Shown here: positions 1 to 8,512 of the stretch, in pieces | How positions within the stretch are numbered: position 1 is the stretch's first letter | Layout of the letters: each line of letters opens with the position of its first letter | DNA from: Fontibacterium universale | GTDB lineage: Bacteria > Pseudomonadota > Alphaproteobacteria > Pelagibacterales > Pelagibacteraceae | Reading direction: 5' to 3' | DNA length: 59,489 nt | NCBI GenBank assembly: GCA_965236175.1 | Contig: CBDEAT010000007.1 | Coordinates: forward strand, 1 to 59,489 | The notes under the pieces: model-generated | Told to the model about the DNA's origin: nothing | The model's input: the letters and a program-made list of their open reading frames with translations, nothing else | The model's database searches: none | Program-made: the position numbers and the translations under genes

Positions 1-849
1 CATACATGATTTTATGTATGTTTTTCTTTTCCATTAATGACGCCTTTATAAAATATATTCTCTTTATTTATAAAGATATCACGATACTTGGTGAGATAAT
101 TTTTATTAGAGGAATATGCTCAACAGCTTATTCTAGGTTTATATTTATATTATAAAAAAAAATTAAATTTTAAAGTTATTACCTCTAAACCTCTGCACCT
201 TAGAGGATTGGTAGAATCTATTGCTGCTATCTTTTTCTTCTTAGGACTTATGTATCTTCCTTTTGGAGAATTATATTCTCTTATGAATTTAGCTCCGATT
301 TTAATTACTGCTTCTGGAGCACTTATTCTTGGTGAAAAAGTAGGATGGAGAAGATGGACAGCTGTAATTTGCGGATTTATTGGTGTGCTTATTGTAATAG
401 ACCCAAATAATTTAAAATTTGGTTTTGCATTTATTTATCCTCTTATTGCGGCAATTTTTATTACTCAACGAGATACCATTACTAGAAAATTTTTAAATCA
501 ATTTGACAGTTTACAAATTGTTTTTATTACTTCATTTTCGGTTACGGTATTTTTTGGTTTTGGAATGTTTCTAAACTACAAACCTATTAACTTAGAAATT
601 TTTATATACATTTTTCTTTCAGCTTTTTTTGTAACTCTTGGTTATTATTTTTCAGTTTTAACTATTAAAGCGGCAAATATTTCAACTACCTCACCCTTCC
701 GTTATACAATAATAATCTTTGGTATAATTTTAGGTTACTTTATATTTAATGAAATTCCTGCTTTAAATATGATTCTTGGTTCACTAATTATTATGGGTAG
801 TGGTATATTTATTATTTTAAGACAAAAAAAAATTAGAATCATTAAATAA
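1..849 (+). pseudogene. EamA/DMT-family permease, cut by window edge and frameshifted
   Basis: This is a ten-helix drug/metabolite transporter (EamA) of the inner membrane; the substrate is unknown. The first helix reads in one frame from about position 6 (MILCMFFFSINDAFIKY) to a stop at 153. The rest reads in the next frame and includes the family motif LGEKVGWRRW and the second EamA half, up to the stop at 847-849. Both frames are open around 110-150, so skipping one base there restores a continuous protein. The true start probably lies left of the window. A TTG at 208 could be called as a start, but it would remove conserved helices. I infer a sequencing indel; genuine decay is possible. 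Confidence 0.8.
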
Positions 850-1106
850 TGGAAACGCTAAATACTCTTGTTGATTTGCTAAAATTAAAAGCAAAAAAAA
901 CTACTGAGGATCATGATTTGTTAGAATTTGAAAAAGGAAAATATTTTTTTGGAGTTGTTAAAAATGAAAATAAATATGAAGGAATTACTATTAGTAGAAA
1001 ATTTGAAGCAAAGTATTCAAAAAGAATTGGCTTTAAGATTATAGATACAATTGATGAATATTCTGAGAAAAATTATGCAAGAATAATTAGATATCTCGAA
1101 GATTAG
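849..1106 (+). CDS. Small hypothetical protein, 85 aa
   Basis: I do not recognise this family. The ATG overlaps the stop of the upstream EamA gene (TAATG), so the two are probably translated together. The 85-residue product is charged and soluble-looking, with no signal peptide or membrane segment. A predicted strand-rich middle (KYFFGVVKNENKYEGITISRK) lies between helical, lysine-rich ends. Codon use matches the neighbours, and the translational coupling supports a real gene. No function is proposed. Confidence 0.6.
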   Translation: METLNTLVDLLKLKAKKTTEDHDLLEFEKGKYFFGVVKNENKYEGITISRKFEAKYSKRIGFKIIDTIDEYSEKNYARIIRYLED

Positions 1107-1180
1107 TTAAAATAATTCTAATTATATTAATAATTTGTCCATATAATATTTTGATATGCTAAATATCTTTTTAAATTTCA

Positions 1181-2413
1181 ATGAATAAAAATATCGATTA
1201 TCTAAAAACTCATTATGAGAACTATAATTACCCTGAACCTGTTCAAGATATTGAGAAAGAATTAATAGAAAAAAATATTGTTTACTATGATGACCCTACC
1301 TACAACTGGCATAAAATATTTCCGGAAAAACCTTTTAGTAAAGATAAAATTTTTATTCTTGTGGCCGGTTGCGGAACTGAGCAAGCTGCTATAATTGCAA
1401 AACTAAGTCCCCAACATGAAGTGATTGGTGTTGATTTATCAAACAATAGTTTAAAACATCAACAAAAATTAATCGATAAACACAAAATTAATAATTTAAA
1501 ATTAATCTGCGGTGATTTTAGAGAAATAAAATTTGATAAAAAATTTGATCTTATTATTAGCACAGGTGTTATTCATCATTTAGATGATCCTGGATCTGCA
1601 TTAAAATATTTTTATAATAATCTTAAAGATGATGGAGCTATATCATTAATGGTTTATGGGGATAAATCAGCGCACGCTACTAACGAATTAAGAAAACTAT
1701 TTTTTAAACTTAATTTTAAACAAAATAAAGAAAGCATTGAAAATGTAAAAAAAATTTATAATAAAATTAGTCCTTTACATCCTGGAGTTATTCATTCAAA
1801 AAATTCGTCCGAACTAAAATACGATTCAGGAATAGTTGATCACATTCTACATGAAAGTGAGCATTTTTATTCTATTAAAGAATTGAATGAATTATTAAAC
1901 AAAAATAATTTAATAATAAAAAATTTCATAGATAGTAAAATAAAATCACTCACAAAATTTTTTTATGATGATGATCTGCTTTTAGAAAAAATTAGAAAAC
2001 TAAACTATATTGAGCAATTAGAATTGGGACAAATATTAAATTGGGATGATAAAAAAATAGCTCTTATATGCTGCAAAGATACATATAGTCAAAACTCACT
2101 AATTATATCACCTCCAAACTTAGATAACATTTATATAACCACAAGAACAGGGTGTGATTACAAAATGAATAATGCTTTTATAAAAATTAATCTTGATACA
2201 GGAGAAGAGTTTTCTTTTAAAGCGCCAATAAAAAAAGAATTTGTTGCTACTTGGCAAGAAATTTTTTTAGGTAAAAAAAAATTAAAATATTTATTTGATC
2301 TTTATAATAATGAAGAAAAAAGTCAGGTTAAAAAAATTTTAACTATATTAGCTGAAAATGTATTTGTTGATGTAAGCTTGCACCCAATAACTTCGCCTAG
2401 AACCTTAAGATAA
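1181..2413 (+). CDS. Class I SAM-dependent methyltransferase with long C-terminal extension
   Basis: The protein has 410 residues. A Rossmann methyltransferase domain occupies about residues 55-160. SAM-binding motif I is at 59-68 (ILVAGCGTEQ), followed by VIGVDLSNNSL (acidic residue for the ribose) and DLIISTGVIHHLDDP, typical of small-molecule methyltransferases. The C-terminal 200 residues are not a family I recognise and may form a substrate or partner domain. The gene stands alone between short AT-rich spacers. The methyltransferase assignment is firm; the substrate is unknown. Confidence 0.85.
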   Translation: MNKNIDYLKTHYENYNYPEPVQDIEKELIEKNIVYYDDPTYNWHKIFPEKPFSKDKIFILVAGCGTEQAAIIAKLSPQHEVIGVDLSNNSLKHQQKLIDKHKINNLKLICGDFREIKFDKKFDLIISTGVIHHLDDPGSALKYFYNNLKDDGAISLMVYGDKSAHATNELRKLFFKLNFKQNKESIENVKKIYNKISPLHPGVIHSKNSSELKYDSGIVDHILHESEHFYSIKELNELLNKNNLIIKNFIDSKIKSLTKFFYDDDLLLEKIRKLNYIEQLELGQILNWDDKKIALICCKDTYSQNSLIISPPNLDNIYITTRTGCDYKMNNAFIKINLDTGEEFSFKAPIKKEFVATWQEIFLGKKKLKYLFDLYNNEEKSQVKKILTILAENVFVDVSLHPITSPRTLR

Positions 2414-2491
2414 TATTATTATTTATAGTTCAATAGATATATTATAATTAAGATAATATTGAATTTATCATTATAAAACTTAAATAAAATT

Positions 2492-2977
2492 ATGCCCTCA
2501 TTTGATGTTGTAAGTAGAATTAACTATCAAGAATTTGATAATGCTCTTGGCAATTGTTTAAGAGAAATTGGAACTCGTTACGACTTTAAAGGTCTTAATA
2601 TTTCAATAGAAAGAAAAGATAAAACAATCACAACGCTCGCTCCTGACAATTTAAAACTTAAACAAGTAAATGAATTGCTACAAACGCATCTTATTAGACG
2701 CAAAGTCGACCCAAGAGTAATTAAAATAAAAAACTCAGAAACTGCAGCTGGTGGAACAGTTAGACAGATTAGTGAATTAAAAGAAGGAATTGACCAGGAA
2801 AGTGCTAAAAAAATTATTACACAAGTTAAAAGTTTAAAGCTTAAAATCCAAGTAAAAATTCAAGGAGAAGAATTGCGAGCAGACGGAAAAAAGAGAGATG
2901 ATTTACAAGAAGCAATTGCCGCTATTAGAACTATTGATATTGGTCAACCAATGGAATTTGTAAATTTTAGAGACTAG
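2492..2977 (+). CDS. yajQ: YajQ family nucleotide-binding protein
   Basis: This 161-residue protein matches YajQ/DUF520 end to end: the start MPSFDVVSRINYQEFDNAL, the segment REIGTRYDFKG, and the end DIGQPMEFVNFRD. The family is cytoplasmic, folds as two ferredoxin-like halves, and binds nucleotides; cyclic di-GMP binding is reported for some members. The length is normal for the family. The last 11 bases overlap a possible small gene on the opposite strand. Family membership is near certain, but its role in this organism is not known. Confidence 0.95.
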   Translation: MPSFDVVSRINYQEFDNALGNCLREIGTRYDFKGLNISIERKDKTITTLAPDNLKLKQVNELLQTHLIRRKVDPRVIKIKNSETAAGGTVRQISELKEGIDQESAKKIITQVKSLKLKIQVKIQGEELRADGKKRDDLQEAIAAIRTIDIGQPMEFVNFRD

Positions 2978-3077
2978 ATCTATTTCTTTTAATTAAAGAC
3001 TTAATTCTTTTGCTAAACTTAGGTTTCTTTTTAAAACTACGGTCTTTTGAAGATTTTCCACTATATCTTTTTGTCAT
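2967..3077 (-). CDS. Possible small basic protein, 36 aa
   Basis: An open frame on the minus strand fills almost all of the spacer between yajQ and the next gene. It starts with ATG at 3077 and ends at 2967, inside the yajQ 3' end. The product begins MTKRYSGKSSKDRSF and is rich in Lys, Arg and Ser with no hydrophobic segment. Tail-to-tail overlap is common in this window, which slightly supports a real gene. The composition suggests RNA or ribosome binding, but that is only inference. It may be a chance frame. Confidence 0.35.
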   Translation of the reverse strand: MTKRYSGKSSKDRSFKKKPKFSKRIKSLIKRNRSSL

Positions 3078-3121
3078 TTTGCCACAGAGTAATATAATAA
3101 TTTAAATAATAAAATTTTAAA

Positions 3122-3571
3122 ATGAAACTTATAAATATACTTTTATTAATATTATCTTTGTTTACGTTACAGGTATCTGCTCAACATAAGGATACTAAAG
3201 ATCATAACCACAAAAGCATTGAAGCCAAGAGTCCTTATCCATCAGTAGATATTAAAGTTATTAAAGATGCAAAATCTGGTTACAATATTCAATTAGTTAC
3301 TAAAAATTTTAAATTTACTCCTGAAAAAGTTAATAAGGAAAACGTAATGAATGAAGGACATGCGCACATTTATATTAATGGAAATAAAAATAGAGTTTAT
3401 TCTGAATGGTATCACATAGAAGATGAAAAATTAACTCAGCCAATTAATCAAATCAGAGCTACATTAAATGCCAATGATCATTCTGAATACTCGGTAAATT
3501 CAAGACCGATTGAAGCAATTGGAGCTATCAAAAACGAAAATATTAGTAATTGGTATAATAATAAAAAATAA
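3122..3571 (+). CDS. Small secreted histidine-containing protein, 149 aa
   Basis: The N-terminus is a clear signal peptide with a hydrophobic core (INILLLILSLFTL) and a likely cleavage site at VSA/Q. The mature part starts with a His-rich stretch (QHKDTKDHNHK). It then has a strand-rich domain containing EGHAHIYINGNK, SEWYHI and ATLNANDHSEYS. Periplasmic domains of this kind can resemble metal-binding beta-sandwiches, but I cannot name the family. The neighbours give no functional hint. Export is well supported; metal binding is inference from the histidines only. Confidence 0.75.
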   Translation: MKLINILLLILSLFTLQVSAQHKDTKDHNHKSIEAKSPYPSVDIKVIKDAKSGYNIQLVTKNFKFTPEKVNKENVMNEGHAHIYINGNKNRVYSEWYHIEDEKLTQPINQIRATLNANDHSEYSVNSRPIEAIGAIKNENISNWYNNKK

Positions 3572-3964
3572 TTACTTACAAGGCAGGTTAGATTTTTTCC
3601 AACCCTCACCTGTTGCAGGATTACCTTCAAAACCATCTGAAATATTAATTAAATTTTTATAACCTTGTTCTTGCAATAATTTTGCAGCAGCCATTGATCT
3701 AACTCCAGATCTACAAATAATTAAAACATTATCTTTTTTAGAAATTTTTTTATCAAGAAACTCTTTAACAAAATTTTCATTTTTTTTTCTATCTGGTCCT
3801 AATAAAAGAGAGATGAATAATGTTTTAGAATTTAAACTTTCTGCATCAGGCCTTCCAACGCCATTCCACTCTTCTTCTGTTCTAACATCAAGAACAACAC
3901 TATTTGAATTATCATTCAAAAAATCTTTAATTTTTTCCGATGGAATATTAAATATTTCACTCAT
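3572..3964 (-). CDS. Rhodanese-like domain protein
   Basis: A single rhodanese domain of 130 residues. It shows the CH2-A-like start (VVLDVRTEEEWNGVGRPDAESL) and the active-site loop IICRSGVRSM, with the sulfur-accepting cysteine. The end GFEGNPATGEGWKKSNLPCK is typical of small single-domain rhodaneses. These enzymes move sulfane sulfur between donors and acceptors such as thiosulfate and thiols in the cytoplasm. The gene lies 4 bases downstream of gabD on the same strand, so the two are probably cotranscribed. The physiological sulfur acceptor is unknown. Confidence 0.9.
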   Translation of the reverse strand: MSEIFNIPSEKIKDFLNDNSNSVVLDVRTEEEWNGVGRPDAESLNSKTLFISLLLGPDRKKNENFVKEFLDKKISKKDNVLIICRSGVRSMAAAKLLQEQGYKNLINISDGFEGNPATGEGWKKSNLPCK

Positions 3965-3968
3965 AAAA

Positions 3969-5417
3969 CTATTTTATATTTCCAAATGATAATGTTTTTA
4001 ACTCTAAATATTCTTCCATTCCATATTTTGCACCTTCTCTGCCAATACCAGACTGTTTAATTCCTCCAAAAGGCATGTAAGCGCTTGCAAAAATCCCAGT
4101 ATTAATTCCAATCATTCCAGCCTCTATAGCTTCGGCCACCCTCCAGATTCTTGCGATATCTTTTGAGAAAAAATATGCAGCAAGTCCAAACTCAGTATTA
4201 TTTGCAAGTTCAATTACTTCTTGTTCGGTTTTAAATTTAAAAAAAGGTGCTACAGGACCAAATGTTTCTTCATTTGCAAGTTTCATGCTTTTATCAACAT
4301 TTGCAAGAACAGTTGCTTCATAAAATCTTCCGCCAAGTACGTGACGCTTGCCTCCAAGTTCGATAGTTGCTCCTTTTGCAACTGCATCTTTTATATGTTC
4401 TTCCACTTTTGCAATCGCCGCATCGTCAATTAACGGGCCAAGTTGAGTTTCTCCTTTTAAACCATCTCCCATTTTTAATTTTTTTATAACTTCAACAACT
4501 TTCTTGATAAAATTATCGTAAATTTTTTCTTGCACGTAAATTCGATTTGGAGAAACACATACTTGTCCTGTGTTTCTAAATTTTCCAAGCATTAATCCTT
4601 CAACAGCGGCATCAATATCGCAATCATCAAACACGATAAATGGAGCATTACCTCCAAGTTCTAAAGAAAGTTTTTTTACTGTATTTGCGCTTTGCTGCAT
4701 TAAAATTCTTCCAACCGCTGTACTTCCGGTAAATGAAATTTTTCTAACTTTTGGATTTGAAGTAATTTCTTTACCAATTTCTTCAGGCTCACCTGTTATT
4801 ATATTTATAACTCCTTTTGGAAATCCCGCTTGTTCAGCAAGAACTATAAATGCAATTGCAGTAAGTGGTGTTTGCTCAGCAGGTTTAATTACAAAAGTAC
4901 ATCCAGCTGCAAGTCCTGGTGCACATTTTCTTGTAATCATTGCTGCTGGAAAATTCCAAGGTGTAATTGCTGCACAAACTCCTATGGGCTGTTTAAGAGT
5001 TATCATACGTTTATCTTTTATTGGATCTGGAAGAACGTCTCCGTAAACTCTTTTTGCTTCTTCAGCGAACCATTCTATAAAATTTGCAGCATAAATAATT
5101 TCACCTTTCGCCTCGCTCAAAGGCTTTCCTTGTTCAGCTGTCATGATCGTTGCTAGATCATCTTGATTATCAATAACTAAATCGTACCATTTTTTTAAAA
5201 TTTTAGATCTTTCGTGAGCTGTAAATTTTGACCATGTTTTAAATGCAAGCTCTGCCGCATCGATTGCATTGATTGTTTCTTTTTTTCCAAAATTTGGAAC
5301 CTCTGCTATTAATTCTCCAGTTGCTGGATTTGTAACTTTAATTTTTTTATCAGAGCTAACCCAAGTTCCGTTCACGTAGCACTTATTAATAAGTAAGTTC
5401 TTATTATTTATATTCAT
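3969..5417 (-). CDS. gabD: NAD(P)-dependent succinate-semialdehyde dehydrogenase family
   Basis: This is a 482-residue aldehyde dehydrogenase. The cofactor motif PWNFPAAM is at about 153-160, FTGSTAVG at 229-236, the general base Glu253 in LELGGNAPF, and the nucleophile Cys287 in NTGQVCVSPNR. Overall it fits the GabD group, which oxidises succinate semialdehyde to succinate, for example in GABA or polyamine breakdown. No GABA transaminase is adjacent, so the exact aldehyde is inferred. It lies just upstream of the rhodanese gene and is transcribed away from the TRAP operon. Confidence 0.88.
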   Translation of the reverse strand: MNINNKNLLINKCYVNGTWVSSDKKIKVTNPATGELIAEVPNFGKKETINAIDAAELAFKTWSKFTAHERSKILKKWYDLVIDNQDDLATIMTAEQGKPLSEAKGEIIYAANFIEWFAEEAKRVYGDVLPDPIKDKRMITLKQPIGVCAAITPWNFPAAMITRKCAPGLAAGCTFVIKPAEQTPLTAIAFIVLAEQAGFPKGVINIITGEPEEIGKEITSNPKVRKISFTGSTAVGRILMQQSANTVKKLSLELGGNAPFIVFDDCDIDAAVEGLMLGKFRNTGQVCVSPNRIYVQEKIYDNFIKKVVEVIKKLKMGDGLKGETQLGPLIDDAAIAKVEEHIKDAVAKGATIELGGKRHVLGGRFYEATVLANVDKSMKLANEETFGPVAPFFKFKTEQEVIELANNTEFGLAAYFFSKDIARIWRVAEAIEAGMIGINTGIFASAYMPFGGIKQSGIGREGAKYGMEEYLELKTLSFGNIK

Positions 5418-5572
5418 GTTTAAGTATGTTTTTTGGGCTAAAATTCAGCGTTTTTTAATAATATATGTAAACTAATCGAAACTCAAACCTTAGAATATTT
5501 AAACTTGTCAACGTTATGGGTCTAGATAAACTGCATCACTTTTAAAATTAACAAAACAAGGAAAATAACTAA

Positions 5573-6613
5573 ATGTTTAAAAAAATAACTAACCTATTTA
5601 CTGCAATCACTTTTGTTGCTGTAACTTCGTTATTTGGTTTTTCTGCATCTGCACAAACTCCGATTGTTATCAAACTGAGTCACGTAGTTGCTGAAAATAC
5701 ACCAAAAGGACAAGCTTCTTTAAAATTTAAAGAACTTGCTGAAAAAAAATTACCAGGAAAAGTTCAAGTACAAGTATTCCCTAACTCACAATTATTTGGT
5801 GATGCAAAAGAAATGGAAGCGCTTTTACTTAATGATGTTCAAATTATAGCTCCATCGCTTTCAAAATTTGATCGTTATACAAAAAAAATCCAAGTATTTG
5901 ATTTACCATTCATATTTAAAGATGCTGATGCTGCTTTAAGATTTGAAAACTCTAAAGAGGGTAGAGCTTTACTAAAGTCAATGGAAGACAAGGGTTTAAT
6001 TGGTCTTGATTATTGGGGAAATGGAATGAGACATTTCGCTGCTAACAAAGACTTCAGACTACCACAAGACATTAAGGGTCTAAAATTTAGAATCCAAGCG
6101 TCTGACGTTTATGAAGCTATTATGAAGAGTGTAGGTGCTAATGGACAAAAAATGGCATTCGCAGAAGTTTACCAAGCTTTACAAACTGGAGTAGTTGATG
6201 GACAAGAAAACTCTTTTTCAAATATGTACTCTCAAAAGTTTCATGAAGTTCAAAAAACAATTCTTGAAACAAATCATGGAATTTTAGATTACATGGTTGT
6301 AGTAAATGCTAAATGGTGGAATGGTTTACCTGCAGATGTAAAAAAAGGTTTATCTGAAGCTATGGCTGAAGCGACTGTTTTCAATAACCAAATTGCTAAA
6401 CAGAAAAACGATGAAGCAAGAGCTGCAATCGAAGCTGCTGGAAAAGCTAAAATTGTAAAATTAACAGATGCGCAATTAGCTGAATGGAAAAAAGCTATGC
6501 AACCTGTTTACAAACAATTTGAAGCAGACATTGGTGCTGATTTAATCAAAGCTGCACAAGCTGCTAGCAAACCTGCTCAACCTAAAGCTGAAAAGCCTCC
6601 GGTTAAAAAATAG
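5573..6613 (+). CDS. dctP: TRAP transporter solute-binding protein DctP
   Basis: This periplasmic binding protein of 346 residues delivers organic acids to a TRAP transporter. The signal peptide ends ASA/Q near residue 28. The DctP fold is recognised from IVIKLSHVVAENTPKGQAS, KLPGKVQVQVFPNSQLFGD and GMRHFAANK. The conserved dicarboxylate-binding region FRIQASDVYEAIMKSVGANG is followed by QTGVVDGQEN. The C-terminus is an unusual low-complexity tail (KPAQPKAEKPPVKK), possibly a surface or tether segment. A purine-rich site (AAGGAAAA) precedes the ATG. It is the first gene of the operon dctP-dctQ-dctM-hydratase; the substrate is unknown. Confidence 0.93.
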   Translation: MFKKITNLFTAITFVAVTSLFGFSASAQTPIVIKLSHVVAENTPKGQASLKFKELAEKKLPGKVQVQVFPNSQLFGDAKEMEALLLNDVQIIAPSLSKFDRYTKKIQVFDLPFIFKDADAALRFENSKEGRALLKSMEDKGLIGLDYWGNGMRHFAANKDFRLPQDIKGLKFRIQASDVYEAIMKSVGANGQKMAFAEVYQALQTGVVDGQENSFSNMYSQKFHEVQKTILETNHGILDYMVVVNAKWWNGLPADVKKGLSEAMAEATVFNNQIAKQKNDEARAAIEAAGKAKIVKLTDAQLAEWKKAMQPVYKQFEADIGADLIKAAQAASKPAQPKAEKPPVKK

Positions 6614-6626
6614 TTTTATTTTATTT

Positions 6627-6652
6627 CCTGCGCAGATATAACTCTGCGCAGG
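6627..6652 (+). promoter_or_regulatory. GC-rich intercistronic hairpin between dctP and dctQ
   Basis: A perfect 9-bp stem (CCTGCGCAG / CTGCGCAGG) with an 8-base loop stands out in this AT-rich DNA. No U tract follows, so it is not a simple terminator. Its 3' arm overlaps the purine-rich AGGGG at 6650-6654, which sits 7 bases before the dctQ TTG start. It could protect the 3' end of dctP mRNA and also lower dctQ translation, giving more binding protein than permease. This role is inferred from the position and from known binding-protein operons. Confidence 0.7.
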
Positions 6653-6661
6653 GGATTAAAC

Positions 6662-7198
6662 TTGAATAAACTTTTTCCAAAATTTGAAGAATACTTTATA
6701 GCCTTTTTACTTGCGGCTATGACTGTAGTTAACGTTCTTAACGTATTTGTTCGTTACATTTTAAAATCTAATATTCACTGGGCAATGGAATTTACTGTCA
6801 TTGCTTTTGCATGGCTAATATTTTTAGGTGCTGCTTGGGGGATAAAAGTCGGCGCTCATATCGGCGTGGATACTTTGATAAACTTATTTTCAGATAAAAT
6901 AAAAAAAAAAATTTCAACAGTTGCAGCTATTCTTTGCATAATCTACGGAATATTCATCTTAATTGGCAGTTATAATTATGTAGCAAAAATTTACTCAATC
7001 GGAATTTTATCTCAGGATATCAAATGGCTTCCTCAATGGATGCCAAGGATTGTAATGCCTTTGGGATATGCCTTAATAATATTAAGATTTACTGAAGCTT
7101 TATTTAAGATTGTCACTGGGAAACAAACGACTTTGGGTCTTGCAAATGAAGCTAAAGATGCAATTGACGCCTTTAAAGTTAAAAATAAGGGTGAATAA
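6662..7198 (+). CDS. dctQ: TRAP transporter small permease DctQ
   Basis: This 178-residue protein has four predicted membrane helices, as expected for DctQ. Family features include NVFVRYILKSNIHWAMEF and the helix AWLIFLGAAWGIKVGAHIGVD. It pairs with DctM in the inner membrane to form the sodium- or proton-driven TRAP transporter. The start is TTG at 6662, preceded by AGGGG at a good distance; no ATG is better placed. The end overlaps the dctM ATG by one base (TAATG), implying coupled translation. Confidence 0.92.
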   Translation: MNKLFPKFEEYFIAFLLAAMTVVNVLNVFVRYILKSNIHWAMEFTVIAFAWLIFLGAAWGIKVGAHIGVDTLINLFSDKIKKKISTVAAILCIIYGIFILIGSYNYVAKIYSIGILSQDIKWLPQWMPRIVMPLGYALIILRFTEALFKIVTGKQTTLGLANEAKDAIDAFKVKNKGE

Positions 7199-8508
7199 TG
7201 ACATCAGCTTTTTTATTCACCGCTCTATTTATATTTTTATTTATGGGTATGCCTATATCCGTTTGTTTAGGCTTATCAAGTATGCTCGCAATATTTTTAT
7301 TTGGTAACGACTCATTAGCATCTCTTTCATTAAAATTATTTGAAACATCAGAACATTATACATTAATGGCTATTCCATTCTTTATTTTAGGTGGAACTTT
7401 AATGTCAACAGGGGGTGTTGCAAAAAGATTAATTAGATTTGCAGTTGCCTGTGTTGGGCATATTAGAGGTGGTCTTGCAATTGCTTCTGTTCTTGCTTGT
7501 ACTTTTTTTGCAGCCGTTTCTGGCTCTTCGCCTGCAACTGTTGTTGCGGTTGGAACAATCATGATCGCAGGAATGGTCAATGCTGGTTATCCTAAAAAAT
7601 TTGCAGCAGGGATATTGTGTAATGCTGGAACACTTGGAATTTTAATACCACCATCAATTGTAATGGTTGTTTACTGCGCAGTTACAGAGCAGTCAGTTGG
7701 CAGAATATTTTTAGCAGGAATTATTCCTGGTTTGCTACTTGCTGCTATTATGATGATTGCGATTTATATTTATGCAAGAAAAACTGGTCTACCCGCATCA
7801 AAAAAAGCAAGTTTTAAGGAAATAGTGGTTAGTGCAAAAGATGCCATTCCTGGTTTTCTTCTTCTTGTAATTATAATGGGTGGAATTTATGGAGGTGTAT
7901 TCACGCCAACAGAAGCTGCAGCTGTAGCAGCAATTTATGCAGTTCTAGTTTCAATATTTATTTACAAAGATATCACCATCAAAGACTTGCCGCATGTTTT
8001 TGTTGATGCATCCAAAACAACTGTAATGCTGATGTTTATTATTGCAAATGCGATCTTGTTTGCTCACGTTTTAACTACCGAAAGAATTCCTCAAATGATT
8101 TCTGAGCAAATATTAAGCTCTGGTCTTTCCCCTATAATGTTTTTAATTATAGTAAATATTATTTTAATTATTGCGGGTGACTTTATGGAGCCAACTGCAA
8201 TTCTATTAATCTTAACTCCAATATTTTTCCCAATAGCAATAAAACTTGGAATAGATCCAATCCACCTTGGAATTATCATGGTTGTAAATATGGAAATCGG
8301 AATGGTAACACCACCTGTCGGACTTAACTTATTTGTAACGAGCGGAATAACTGGAATGACTATTGTTGAAGTATTAAAAGGCGCTCTTCCTTGGATGACT
8401 ATTTTAGTTATATTTCTTGGAATTATCACTTACTTTCCAAAAATCTCTACAGCACTACCTGACTATTTAATGGGACCTCAAAGTCCTGTAATCCTTAAAC
8501 AAAGATAA
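7198..8508 (+). CDS. dctM: TRAP transporter large permease DctM
   Basis: The 436-residue protein is very hydrophobic, with about 12 helices, and matches DctM throughout. Recognisable segments are AIPFFILGGTLMSTGGVAKRL, AAVSGSSPATVVAVGTIM, LGILIPPSIVMVVYCAVTEQSVGRIFLAG, YGGVFTPTEAAAVAAIYA and EIGMVTPPVGLNLFV. It is the ion-coupled translocation subunit, working with dctP and dctQ just upstream. Its length is normal and nothing is missing. The substrate cannot be read from the sequence; the downstream hydratase hints at a carboxylate or keto acid. Confidence 0.95.
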   Translation: MTSAFLFTALFIFLFMGMPISVCLGLSSMLAIFLFGNDSLASLSLKLFETSEHYTLMAIPFFILGGTLMSTGGVAKRLIRFAVACVGHIRGGLAIASVLACTFFAAVSGSSPATVVAVGTIMIAGMVNAGYPKKFAAGILCNAGTLGILIPPSIVMVVYCAVTEQSVGRIFLAGIIPGLLLAAIMMIAIYIYARKTGLPASKKASFKEIVVSAKDAIPGFLLLVIIMGGIYGGVFTPTEAAAVAAIYAVLVSIFIYKDITIKDLPHVFVDASKTTVMLMFIIANAILFAHVLTTERIPQMISEQILSSGLSPIMFLIIVNIILIIAGDFMEPTAILLILTPIFFPIAIKLGIDPIHLGIIMVVNMEIGMVTPPVGLNLFVTSGITGMTIVEVLKGALPWMTILVIFLGIITYFPKISTALPDYLMGPQSPVILKQR

Positions 8509-8512
8509 TTAA

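Noticed and set aside
4570..5046. Long open frames opposite gabD
   Set aside because: They are antisense shadows with Cys/Phe/Ser-rich, non-family sequence; gabD is unambiguous.
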